Part shown: piece by piece, positions 8,101 through 14,198 of the stretch
Position numbering within the stretch: the first letter of the stretch is position 1
How the letters are laid out: every line of letters begins with the position of its first letter
NCBI GenBank assembly: GCA_003518745.1
Contig: DOYB01000242.1
Location: 1-14,198, forward strand
Reading direction: 5' to 3'
Source of the DNA: Selenomonas sp.
GTDB lineage: Bacteria > Bacillota > Negativicutes > Selenomonadales > Selenomonadaceae
DNA length: 14,198 nucleotides
The notes under the pieces: generated by a model
What the model was told of the DNA's origin: nothing
Seen by the model: only the letters and a program-made list of their open reading frames with translations
The model's database searches: none
Translations under genes and position numbers: made by a program

Positions 8101-9434
8101 GAGAAATCCTTCCCCTCGCCGTTCAGCCCCAAATCAGCCGATATAAGCCCTGATACACCCTCCGCCTCCGGCAGATAGGCGGCAATATTGGCTGCCTGAA
8201 TGCCCTCTGCCTTTACGTGGGCTATATAGGACATATCATTGGCATGGAATTCCACCTCGCCGACGGCTTTTCCATCCCAGATTCCCGCCCGCAAACGATC
8301 CACATATACCACGTCATCCACATAGCGTACATGAGCGTATAGCTTATCCAGCCGGATATCATACACAGAGGCAGAGTCAGCCTCAATGACTCCGTCCACT
8401 ACAGGAGCTTTGACGGTACCAATTATACGAGCCTTAAAGGAGGCCGTACCATCAATCGGAATATCCCGCATGATTTCCTTTGGCGCAAAAGCATCCGAGG
8501 AAACCGTAAGCTTCAGTGACGGTGACTCCGTGTCCCAACGTATATTGCCCTGAATATGGGCTGACTGACCATTGGCCTCCGCGTCATTGTTTATGTATGC
8601 TTCCTTATCCGTAAACATTATCCGGCCGCGTATGTCCTTGATCTCCGTATCAAGAACCTTCACCCCGCCGCCAGCGTAAACCGCATGACCGCTGAGACTC
8701 AGTATATCGTCACGGTTCATTATATCAAGCGCGCCCCTTTGGATATTGCCTGACATGATGGTCACACCCTCAGGCAATGTCCCTTGCGGCAGGAAAGACA
8801 GATATTTCATTATATCGACGTTCTCATAATCCATATGAACTATCTGACGATCTGCAGAAACGGTTCCCGAAGCTGATAGCTTCACCCCTTCAGTTTCTGA
8901 CGCTGCTTTAAACGCGACCTCGGGATAATCGGAGAGATCAGCCTCACCATTAACGGAGTCAAAGAAAATCTCCTTGCCGTCCTTCAGCCGACCGGTTACT
9001 CTGCAATCCTCAAGCTTTACGCTGCCACGAAAGGAGCTTTCCTTATCACTTGAAGTCTTTATATCCTCCAGATTCCAACTTCCGTCCTCACGCTGTGCCA
9101 GGAGTACATCTCCACCGTGTATGATGACCTCATCCACTGCCGCCGCGGGGTCTTGGAGCATTGAAAGCAGGTGGAAATGCGCCTCGGCTTTTTCCACCTT
9201 CGCAATACACTGTGCATTTTTGTCGTATAACACTATATCGTGAATTGTTACACCACGAGTAGAAGTCACGTCTATAGCTCCCACCGAAACTTCTGTTCCA
9301 AGGGCCTCCGAGGCCATATCCGCAGCCTTTTGCTCCACCTGCGCCATCACCGCGGTCTGCTGGCTGAATCCCCAAGCAGCCGCCATGAACAGCAACAGTA
9401 GGCCTATAACGCCGCCTCCGGCTATTACCTTCAT
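5112..9434 (-). CDS. tamB: TamB/DUF490 translocation and assembly module (AsmA-like bridge protein)
   Basis: About 1440 residues, somewhat longer than E. coli TamB (about 1260). It has one N-terminal hydrophobic anchor (residues 5-22, GGGVIGLLLLFMAAAW), an AsmA-like start (about 30-120), then a long run of beta-rich repeats where G-x-hydrophobic strands alternate (recurring INGSF, GNVTI, GTL-type segments), and a C-terminal TamB domain with SESDIIQLLTFGSS near 1305-1318, ending in aromatic strands and FKF. The family forms a hydrophobic groove across the periplasm and is linked to phospholipid transport and to barrel assembly. ATG 9432-9434 is preferred: GGAGG (9440-9444) lies 5 nt upstream. 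The longer reading from GTG 9462-9464 would begin inside a hairpin. tolC is 74 bp upstream and bamA 94 bp downstream; no tamA is seen, so BamA may be its outer-membrane partner (inference). Confidence 0.93.
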   Translation of the reverse strand: MKVIAGGGVIGLLLLFMAAAWGFSQQTAVMAQVEQKAADMASEALGTEVSVGAIDVTSTRGVTIHDIVLYDKNAQCIAKVEKAEAHFHLLSMLQDPAAAVDEVIIHGGDVLLAQREDGSWNLEDIKTSSDKESSFRGSVKLEDCRVTGRLKDGKEIFFDSVNGEADLSDYPEVAFKAASETEGVKLSASGTVSADRQIVHMDYENVDIMKYLSFLPQGTLPEGVTIMSGNIQRGALDIMNRDDILSLSGHAVYAGGGVKVLDTEIKDIRGRIMFTDKEAYINNDAEANGQSAHIQGNIRWDTESPSLKLTVSSDAFAPKEIMRDIPIDGTASFKARIIGTVKAPVVDGVIEADSASVYDIRLDKLYAHVRYVDDVVYVDRLRAGIWDGKAVGEVEFHANDMSYIAHVKAEGIQAANIAAYLPEAEGVSGLISADLGLNGEGKDFSKLTIYGGVSAVNGSFMEIPVERLDTSFFARGDNITVDYLSVNMPNKSSIGLEGTLQNGRILNMAFYGGHVDLSLFSHLLPEATLSGLSDFRGSVRGDAGNPMVEVDFSALKGNLFHQPYDSIKAKVSGNLDGIGIDTYQMEKDGRDVWYVMGSVGFTGERRVDLRVDTVGARMEDIMALVAPDQPLTGNVDNTIRITGTIDKPHMVGYIHFTRGSYRGILLSGMDGDYYVEGNDVKLQDFHIYSPMVDMDVNGTLNRVTTNIDMTVSVHDINMKRFQHKLPYAADGHGNFVGKIGGTLDEPLFDGMLNADELVFNEVVMKGVHGHVAYDSGWLVLRDFSFLQGEGRYDIAASCNLDSGKLVGNVKVQNVEINELCALANQKNDLLEGSLTSNIRLGGTLENPSINMDGSIPKGAFAGHDIHDINLDLNLINRVLSVNRLSGLQGATGIFQLEGAVSLDGPIELGLSAQNLALGMFTKAASVDTDVTGTADIEARIGGILSNPSADVELLAKNGGVKGATFDTMTGSLELKNGLIDVKELVVRKSIAERTYQASAVGIVPLRALTANESSELDEFERIKLRISLDDADLSLLPGLSKYVEWAIGETDGNLEVTGTLAYPLINGSFVIPDGSAKIRGIDNPIQNIRADVVFTGDEVSVREFSGNMGKGSYIVKGGMKFPGLRPTYYDLYLNADQLDVKSDFYDGPFSLELRLAEGEIYGYRMPKLTGNVTIDDCEISFPTIPDSDSELPDFILDVGVSLGKDAHFYTSYLYDLYLSGDLHFGGTLNHPKSSGTLTVARGGTINYLKRVFNIREGEAHFDQVASFLPSIRFFADTKLSDARVFLSMNGPLDKLQFKLTSSPEMSESDIIQLLTFGSSSKTGNGGVKAGDLLLVGLEMGFLSEVEDMIRKSLFVDTFTISKGSGSAFYGSSEDGKYKNAYNIQVGKYVTDKLMLKYARIFNGRHHNRYGVQYDFNDNVGASVEREGKDYIVGFEARFKF

Positions 9435-9439
9435 CAATA

Positions 9440-9444
9440 CCTCC
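9440..9444 (-). promoter_or_regulatory. Shine-Dalgarno GGAGG that decides the tamB start
   Basis: GGAGG on the minus strand, 5 nt before ATG 9432-9434. The alternative GTG ten codons upstream has no such site and lies in the 3' arm of the hairpin at 9459-9486. Confidence 0.65.
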
Positions 9445-9458
9445 GATGGATAGTGTAG

Positions 9459-9486
9459 GGACACCGGTCTAAATCAACCGGTGTCC
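9459..9486 (-). other. perfect 10-bp intergenic hairpin between tolC and tamB
   Basis: Arms GGACACCGGT and ACCGGTGTCC (9459-9468 and 9477-9486) are perfect reverse complements with an 8-nt A/T-rich loop. It begins 22 bp after the tolC stop and ends 14 nt before the tamB ribosome-binding site. No U-run follows on the minus strand (next bases CTACAC), so it is not a standard intrinsic terminator. An RNA-processing or 3'-end stabilising hairpin that sets tolC against tamB expression is one reading. Confidence 0.62.
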
Positions 9487-9508
9487 ACATGCATCGTATA
9501 AGAAAACC

Positions 9509-11131
9509 TCATTTTGCCATATCAGCAACGGTCTCATCCGTTTCAGACTGGCCGGTTGGCTTTTCCTGTGCCGGCTTCGGCACAGATTCTGTTGCTGATT
9601 GATTCGGAAGGGGCACATCAGAATTAATGGTCTCCGACGGCACAGGAACCTGCGCCGTGCCATGCTCAACCAACACCGTAGGAGCAGCAGGATGAGCCTT
9701 GGGCTCGACTGCGTCATCCGCGGACAAGGCAGCCACCTGACGAGCTGACTTGGCAGACTTTCCGGCGTCCACCTCCGAAATATACCTAGTTACATCAATG
9801 CCGACCGGCATCCCCATGGCCTTGTCCAAAGCCGCCTTGCTGACATTGTATTCATAAAGGGCGCGATAGTAGTTCATTCGTGCCGAGGTCAAACTTTCTT
9901 CTGCGTCCATAACGGCAAGGTTCGTATCCACACCTGCGCTATAGCGGACACTCGCGATCTTGTAGTCCTCTTCGGCTTTTGAAACAGCCAGCATCGTAGT
10001 CTGGATATTCTTTTCCGCGGCCAAAAGGTTCAGATAAGCACTGCGTACCTCCAACTGAATTGCTTCCTTTGTAGACGCGGCATTCTCCTGCGCCTTGTAA
10101 AGGGCGGCTTCCGCTTCATGTACCTGAGCGTTGGTGACACCATTGTCAAAAATATTCCAGTTGGCGGAAAGACCTGCCTGCCATCCGGCACCATGATCCA
10201 CGCCAAATCCATGTTCACCCGAGATGTTCTTGGCAGCCACTGCACTGACTGTCGGCCGATAGCCGGCCTTGGCAGTCGCCTTGGTAAGCTCCGCCCGCTT
10301 CACCTCATAATCCGCAGCAGCTCCATCCGGGCGATTCTCCAGCGCATAGGCCGTACAGCCATCTAAAGACAGCTCATATTTCGTATAGGCAAGCTGATCC
10401 TTGGGCTCCAGAATAGTATCTGCCGGAAGACCGATATAGTTATTAAGAGTCGCTACCGCTATGTCATAATTATTATTGGCTGTAACAAGGCTCTGCTCCG
10501 CATTCGCCAGTTCTACCTCAGAGCGGAGAACGTCAGATTTCGCCACAGTACCTACTCGATACTGAGCATTGACATTCTGCAAATGCTCTGTCAATGTCTT
10601 AACGGATTCCTGCTGCACGTCAATCATATTACGATACTGCAAAACCTGATAATAGTATTGCGTAGACATCTCACGCACAGTCTGCAAGGTATTCTCCAAA
10701 GCCAAATCTGCCGAATTCAGCCCATACTCCGCAGACTCGATAGAATTTTCCAGCCTACCTCCGGAATAAAGCGGATATGACAGGCTGACTGTATTTCCAA
10801 AGGCATTCTTGTATGCAGCATTGCCATAGCCTTCATAATAGGCTGTCCTATAGCTGTCATAATTGCTGCCGCCAATACGATATGCCGTGCCTTCCCAGCT
10901 CAGCTTTGGTCCTGTCTGTCTCCGGGCCTCGCTAAGGCTCCAGCGCGCGGAATCCCTATCTGCCACAGAGCTCTTGATAGTGCGATTGTTGGCAAGCGCC
11001 ATCTGTACACTGTCATCCAAATTGATAGGCATCCTCTCAGCAGCATCCGATATGCCGGAAACCGTCATCGTAAAAAGTCCCGCCAGCACGAAGGAGGCTA
11101 ATTTCCTATGCGATAACCTTTTCATCATCAT
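9509..11131 (-). CDS. tolC: TolC-family outer-membrane efflux/secretion protein
   Basis: 540 residues. TolC-type proteins form trimeric ducts through outer membrane and periplasm for drug efflux and type I secretion. Seen: signal peptide about 1-31 (basic start, hydrophobic 11-26, then SDAA/E); family start INLDDSVQMALANNRTIKSS; two outer-membrane efflux repeats, about 36-235 and 255-448, with long helices (YRVGTVAKSDVLRSEVELANAEQSL; VRYSAGVDTNLAVMDAEESLTSARM) and the closing YNVSKAALDKAMG. Residues from about 450 to 540 are an unusual tail rich in A, P, E, S, T and V with no recognised fold. Three consecutive ATG codons (11123-11131) follow GGGGG; the spacing suits the second or third better, which changes the protein by one or two residues. 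mlaD ends 62 bp upstream and tamB follows 74 bp downstream. No inner-membrane pump or adaptor gene is present, so its partners lie elsewhere. Confidence 0.94.
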   Translation of the reverse strand: MMMKRLSHRKLASFVLAGLFTMTVSGISDAAERMPINLDDSVQMALANNRTIKSSVADRDSARWSLSEARRQTGPKLSWEGTAYRIGGSNYDSYRTAYYEGYGNAAYKNAFGNTVSLSYPLYSGGRLENSIESAEYGLNSADLALENTLQTVREMSTQYYYQVLQYRNMIDVQQESVKTLTEHLQNVNAQYRVGTVAKSDVLRSEVELANAEQSLVTANNNYDIAVATLNNYIGLPADTILEPKDQLAYTKYELSLDGCTAYALENRPDGAAADYEVKRAELTKATAKAGYRPTVSAVAAKNISGEHGFGVDHGAGWQAGLSANWNIFDNGVTNAQVHEAEAALYKAQENAASTKEAIQLEVRSAYLNLLAAEKNIQTTMLAVSKAEEDYKIASVRYSAGVDTNLAVMDAEESLTSARMNYYRALYEYNVSKAALDKAMGMPVGIDVTRYISEVDAGKSAKSARQVAALSADDAVEPKAHPAAPTVLVEHGTAQVPVPSETINSDVPLPNQSATESVPKPAQEKPTGQSETDETVADMAK

Positions 11132-11193
11132 TTCCCCCTAATAATTCCGATATAATTGCAATAGCATATTTTATGATTTATTGAATCTACTCT

Positions 11194-12477
11194 TTAAAAT
11201 TCCTGCCGGATCCCGACGTAAGCCCTTCTTTTATCCTTATGGTTTACATCGTTCCACTGGCCCATCAGATGGGTTCCTCCCGCAACACGGTACGTGGCTC
11301 TCAACCGGAGAGTAGCGTCGTTCATATTGTAAGCATCCGCGGAAAACGTCCATCGGTCACCTGCGTAGGCATCCACCCCAACTCCGGGCTTTCCGGCTAC
11401 AACTCCCGCTCTGGCTCCAAAGTTTCCAAACCTCTTGCCCACCTGGGCATTAAAAAGGTTGTCATCGCCAATATCATCTACGCCAAGCCTGAGATAGGCC
11501 TTTTTCGGCGCGCCCACATCCAAATTGAAATTCGTATCCCAATCATGTGCCCCGCCGCTGTACAGCACATCAACCGAAGGTTTGACTTCGATGCTTGATA
11601 CGGCACCCAGCATTTTATCTGCCCTTTCCGTAAGAGACCTGGCGTTGGATATTATGGCCTTCGCATCCTCAGCCGTCTTCGGATCCCCCAATACCGTATC
11701 CATATTGCTGACCATGTGCTCCACCCGTTTGCTGGTATCCGCCACATTCTGCAGGGTAAGCCTCAGATTCTCTGCCACTTGAGGGTCTCCCGCCACAGTG
11801 TCTATGTTGGCCATCATATGCTCTACACTTCCCATGGTGCGTTCCATACTCGCCATAATCACCGGAAGCTCGCTCATGGCCTGATTTACATTCGCCTCGT
11901 TGCCCACGGCCATCCGTTCCAAGGAAGCCATAAGACCATCCATGTGAGCCGAAGCATTTTTCATGCTCACGCTCATCTCTATCAAAGATTGTTTAAGAGT
12001 TGGGTCAGCTATAATGCCGTTTATTGATATCAACAGCTCCTGAGCCTTCTCAAGTGTCTTGTTCATGCTCTGAAACATGCTGTCCATACCGGAATCATCA
12101 GCGCCGTATACATACTCACCATCCACCAGGCAATCATCGCTGTTTCCATGAGGAATTATATTCACGAATTTCTCTCCCATGACACCGCTGCTGGTAATGG
12201 ATATGGCTGACGCCCTAGGTATCTTCACATCGGGATTGAGGCGCATCTCCACAGTAACTCCGCCCCCATCATTGTAGACACGTTCAACCCTGCCTACGGG
12301 CACACCGGAAAGACATACATTCGTCTGCTCCACAAGTCCCATTGACTGATGGAATCCCGCATATATAGTATATCCCTCATTGCTCCCCAGATGGATCCCT
12401 TCAAGCCCAATAAATGAAACAATGAAGAGCAGCAATCCCCCAATGGTGAACGCCCCCACCTTGGCTTCAACCGACAT
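11194..12477 (-). CDS. mlaD: MlaD-like MCE-domain protein with C-terminal outer-membrane beta-barrel-like domain
   Basis: 427 residues, much longer than proteobacterial MlaD (about 180). Domains: inner-membrane anchor 8-26; MCE domain about 35-113 with the typical NVCLSGVPVGRVERV (53-67) and SGVMGEKFVNI (97-107); a helical region about 128-295 rich in M, E and A containing a near-repeat (VEHMMANIDTVAGDP at 218-232, VEHMVSNMDTVLGDP at 252-266); and, from about 296, roughly ten short amphipathic beta strands ending in Phe (GIRQEF), as outer-membrane barrels do. MCE proteins form hexameric rings that carry phospholipid. In Veillonella parvula an MlaD with an outer-membrane barrel has been described as a transenvelope bridge; this gene matches that plan. 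The ATG directly follows the mlaF stop codon with no gap, so translational coupling is likely; a GGGG run lies upstream. Confidence 0.92.
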   Translation of the reverse strand: MSVEAKVGAFTIGGLLLFIVSFIGLEGIHLGSNEGYTIYAGFHQSMGLVEQTNVCLSGVPVGRVERVYNDGGGVTVEMRLNPDVKIPRASAISITSSGVMGEKFVNIIPHGNSDDCLVDGEYVYGADDSGMDSMFQSMNKTLEKAQELLISINGIIADPTLKQSLIEMSVSMKNASAHMDGLMASLERMAVGNEANVNQAMSELPVIMASMERTMGSVEHMMANIDTVAGDPQVAENLRLTLQNVADTSKRVEHMVSNMDTVLGDPKTAEDAKAIISNARSLTERADKMLGAVSSIEVKPSVDVLYSGGAHDWDTNFNLDVGAPKKAYLRLGVDDIGDDNLFNAQVGKRFGNFGARAGVVAGKPGVGVDAYAGDRWTFSADAYNMNDATLRLRATYRVAGGTHLMGQWNDVNHKDKRRAYVGIRQEF

Positions 12478-13221
12478 CTACCCTGCCCCCTTCTCAGTAC
12501 GTAATGTATGGAAAAAAGCCTGTACCCGCGGATCCTGTATCTTCTGGAACCGTTCTGCCGTATCCACGGCGATGAGCTTTCCCTCGTATATCATGGCAAT
12601 CCTGTCCGCAATCCTGCAGGCACTGGCCATGTCATGAGTAACCACCACTGAGGTTACATTCATTGCCTTCTGGGTGGAGGTTATGAGCTCATCTATCTTC
12701 TCCGTCATTATAGGGTCAAGCCCCGAGCTTGGCTCGTCGTAAAATATGATTTCAGGGTTAACGGCTATTGCCCTGGCCAGTGAAACACGCTTCTTCATCC
12801 CGCCTGAAAGTTCGTTGGGCATCAGGTGCTCCACATTCTCCAGACCAACCAGATTCAACTTCTCCCTGACTATCGCCTCTATCTTTTCCTTCGAGTAATC
12901 CGTATGCTCCACGAGACCAAAGGCCACATTCTCCCCCACGGTCATTGAATCAAAAAGGGCAGAATACTGGAAAACCATCCCCATCCGCAATCGAATCCGC
13001 TGAAGCTCATCCTCACTCATGCGGCCAATATCCTCACCATTCATGAGTATCTCACCTGAAGTAGGCTGTATCAGTCCTATCAGCAAACGGAGCAGGGTGC
13101 TCTTGCCGGAGCCCGAACCACCTATTATGGCAAGGGTTTCTCCGTCTCGTATTTCCATATTTATATTGTCGAGAGCCTTTTTTCCGTCAAAAATCTTACT
13201 GACGTTTTTCAATTGTATCAT
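12478..13221 (-). CDS. mlaF: MlaF-type ABC transporter ATPase (phospholipid transport)
   Basis: 247 residues, the normal length for MlaF. Complete ATPase motifs: Walker A GGSGSGKST (34-42), Q-loop Gln85 (VFQYSALF), signature LSGGM (138-142), Walker B IIFYDEP (158-164) with catalytic Glu163, D-loop GLDP, and switch His196 (VVVTHD). The signature LSGGMKKR and the C-terminal extension (KIQDPRVQAFFHTL) are typical of the Mce/Mla ATPases. It should power lipid movement by an MlaE permease with MlaD, at the cytoplasmic face. ATG 13219-13221 has only a weak ribosome-binding site (GTGGA about 8 nt upstream). It is the first gene of the minus-strand cluster. The expected mlaE permease is not beside it: upstream lies a 240-bp promoter region and then a divergent antiporter gene. 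Confidence 0.95.
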   Translation of the reverse strand: MIQLKNVSKIFDGKKALDNINMEIRDGETLAIIGGSGSGKSTLLRLLIGLIQPTSGEILMNGEDIGRMSEDELQRIRLRMGMVFQYSALFDSMTVGENVAFGLVEHTDYSKEKIEAIVREKLNLVGLENVEHLMPNELSGGMKKRVSLARAIAVNPEIIFYDEPSSGLDPIMTEKIDELITSTQKAMNVTSVVVTHDMASACRIADRIAMIYEGKLIAVDTAERFQKIQDPRVQAFFHTLRTEKGAG

Positions 13222-13290
13222 ACTTCGTCCACTTCTTCACGGATAAACAAATATATACAGATTATTTTCAGACTATCTCCCTAAATAACG

Positions 13291-13319
13291 ATTTTAACAA
13301 GTGTAACTAGATTAGTAAA
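13291..13319 (-). promoter_or_regulatory. promoter for the mlaF-mlaD-tolC-tamB-bamA cluster
   Basis: Minus strand: -35 TTTACT (13314-13319), 17-bp spacer ending in TGT, -10 TAAAAT (13291-13296). The TG before the -10 makes it an extended -10 promoter. Matches are 4 of 6 and 5 of 6. It would give a leader of about 60-65 nt before the mlaF start codon. Confidence 0.6.
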
Positions 13320-13349
13320 GTAAAATTTTTTAAATATGCCTCCTGCCTG

Positions 13350-13378
13350 TTGACTCAAAAGGTCAATCCACTTAAAAT
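13350..13378 (+). promoter_or_regulatory. promoter for the nhaC-type gene
   Basis: Plus strand: -35 TTGACT (13350-13355), exactly 17 bp, -10 TAAAAT (13373-13378); each hexamer matches consensus at 5 of 6. The leader to the ATG at 13462 would be about 77 nt. The -35 is half of a small dyad, TTGAC-(7 nt)-GTCAA (13350-13366), which could be an operator, though 5-bp arms are short. Confidence 0.68.
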
Positions 13379-13461
13379 GTAACCATTATTTTCATGCGTC
13401 TTTCGCAAAAGTCGTTTTGGAAACCTTCGTTTTATATATGGTTTATAAAGGAGAATGTGAA

Positions 13462-14198
13462 ATGGCATCCACTGCTTGGGTGATGGTACTTCCCATCGTC
13501 ACCATCATCATGGCATTACTGACCAAGGAAGTCTATATGTCCTTGATAGTCGGAATCTTTACAGGCGCACTGTTGTTCGAGAATTTTTCCTTTTTCGACG
13601 CTGTAATCACCATGTTCGAGGTCATGTCAGTAAAAACAGGAGAAAATACAAATCTACTGATTTTCCTTATCATCCTAGGCATATTGGTGGCAGTCATCGC
13701 CCGTTCCGGTGCTACCCAGGCATACAGCAACTGGGCAGGCAAGGCAATCAGCTCGGAGCGCAGTGCTCTTCTGGTGACCCCTATCCTTGGCGTTATCATC
13801 TTCATAGACGATTATTTCAACTGCCTTACGGTAGGAACCGTAATGCGACCTGTCACCGACCGCTTCAAGATTGCTCGGGCAAAGCTGGCCTACGTGATAG
13901 ATGCCACCGCGGCACCGGTCTGTATCATCGCGCCGGTCTCAAGCTGGGCCGCCGCCATAGCATCATCCCTGCCAAAGGACAGTGATTTGGACGGATTTGC
14001 CCTGTTCATACAGACAATTCCCTACAATATATATGCGTGGCTGGCCCTCGTATTCCTGTTCTTCATAATCGTATCAGGCAGGGACTTTGGCCCCATGGCG
14101 ACTATCGTCAAAAAAAGCCGTGAACACTTTGAAGTACCTAAGGAATATGGCGATGCCGAATATGACGCCCTGGTGGCAAATGTTGGAAAAGGCCGCAT
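13462..14198 (+). CDS. nhaC: NhaC-family Na+/H+ antiporter-like membrane protein (3' end outside window)
   Basis: 245 complete codons of a polytopic membrane protein, open to the window edge. Hydrophobic segments at about 5-20, 24-42, 64-81, 103-119, 144-166 and 190-204. The segment VIIFIDDYFNCLTVGTVMRPVTDRF (111-135) with the paired aspartates D116-D117, and the following KLAYVIDATAAPVCIIAPVSSW (141-162), are characteristic of the NhaC family, which exchanges cytoplasmic Na+ for protons; other members exchange organic substrates, so the substrate is not proven. ATG 13462-13464 is preceded by AAAGGAG (13447-13453) at 8 nt. It is transcribed away from the mlaF cluster from its own promoter and is probably unrelated to outer-membrane assembly. 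Confidence 0.9.
   Translation, partial: MASTAWVMVLPIVTIIMALLTKEVYMSLIVGIFTGALLFENFSFFDAVITMFEVMSVKTGENTNLLIFLIILGILVAVIARSGATQAYSNWAGKAISSERSALLVTPILGVIIFIDDYFNCLTVGTVMRPVTDRFKIARAKLAYVIDATAAPVCIIAPVSSWAAAIASSLPKDSDLDGFALFIQTIPYNIYAWLALVFLFFIIVSGRDFGPMATIVKKSREHFEVPKEYGDAEYDALVANVGKGR

Noticed and set aside
9462..9464. GTG as start of tamB
   Set aside because: It lies within the 3' arm of a 10-bp hairpin, lacks a ribosome-binding site, and adds ten hydrophilic residues before the membrane anchor; ATG 9432-9434 is better.
13476..13985. A 169-codon open frame beginning MGDGTSHRHHHHG on the plus strand
   Set aside because: It is the +1 shadow inside the NhaC-family gene; the membrane protein frame has the ribosome-binding site and the conserved IDDYFN motif.

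Overview
The window reads as chromosomal DNA from a diderm Firmicute (class Negativicutes; something like Selenomonadaceae or Veillonellaceae). The evidence is the gene content: lipid A synthesis (LpxD), Skp/OmpH chaperones, a BamA with only three POTRA domains, TamB, TolC, and an Mce protein whose C-terminus looks like an outer-membrane beta-barrel. These sit together in one outer-membrane biogenesis cluster, an arrangement known from Veillonella and relatives. I cannot name the genus from sequence alone. I see no mobile element, CRISPR array, rRNA or tRNA.

Layout. Everything from position 13221 down to position 1 is on the minus strand. In order of transcription: mlaF (ABC ATPase), mlaD (MCE-barrel protein), tolC, tamB, bamA, three different OmpH/Skp-family genes in a row, then lpxD, which runs off the left edge. 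The gaps are 0 bp (mlaF-mlaD), 62 bp, 74 bp, 94 bp, 172 bp, 83 bp, 104 bp and 12 bp. No hairpin followed by a U-run is visible between them, so one long transcript is possible. Probable internal promoters precede bamA and the first ompH. At the right end a divergent NhaC-family antiporter gene begins at 13462 on the plus strand and runs off the window. The 240-bp divergent region holds one good sigma-70-type promoter for each direction. No stretch longer than 300 bp lacks a gene.

How the genes fit together. LpxD makes lipid A. OmpH/Skp proteins carry unfolded outer-membrane proteins across the periplasm to BamA, which inserts them. TamB is a long beta-groove protein thought to carry phospholipid between the membranes, and here it lies directly upstream of bamA. 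MlaF and MlaD are parts of another phospholipid-transport machine whose MlaD seems to reach from inner to outer membrane. TolC is the outer-membrane exit duct for efflux and type I secretion. The cluster is thus a near-complete kit for building and maintaining the second membrane.

Most notable points: (1) three tandem Skp-like proteins with three different membrane anchorings, one enlarged to about 358 residues; (2) the MCE-plus-barrel MlaD; (3) no mlaE permease beside mlaF, where a divergent antiporter stands instead; (4) perfect 10-bp hairpins without U-tracts in two intergenic gaps, just upstream of the ribosome-binding sites; (5) long low-complexity extensions on BamA and TolC.
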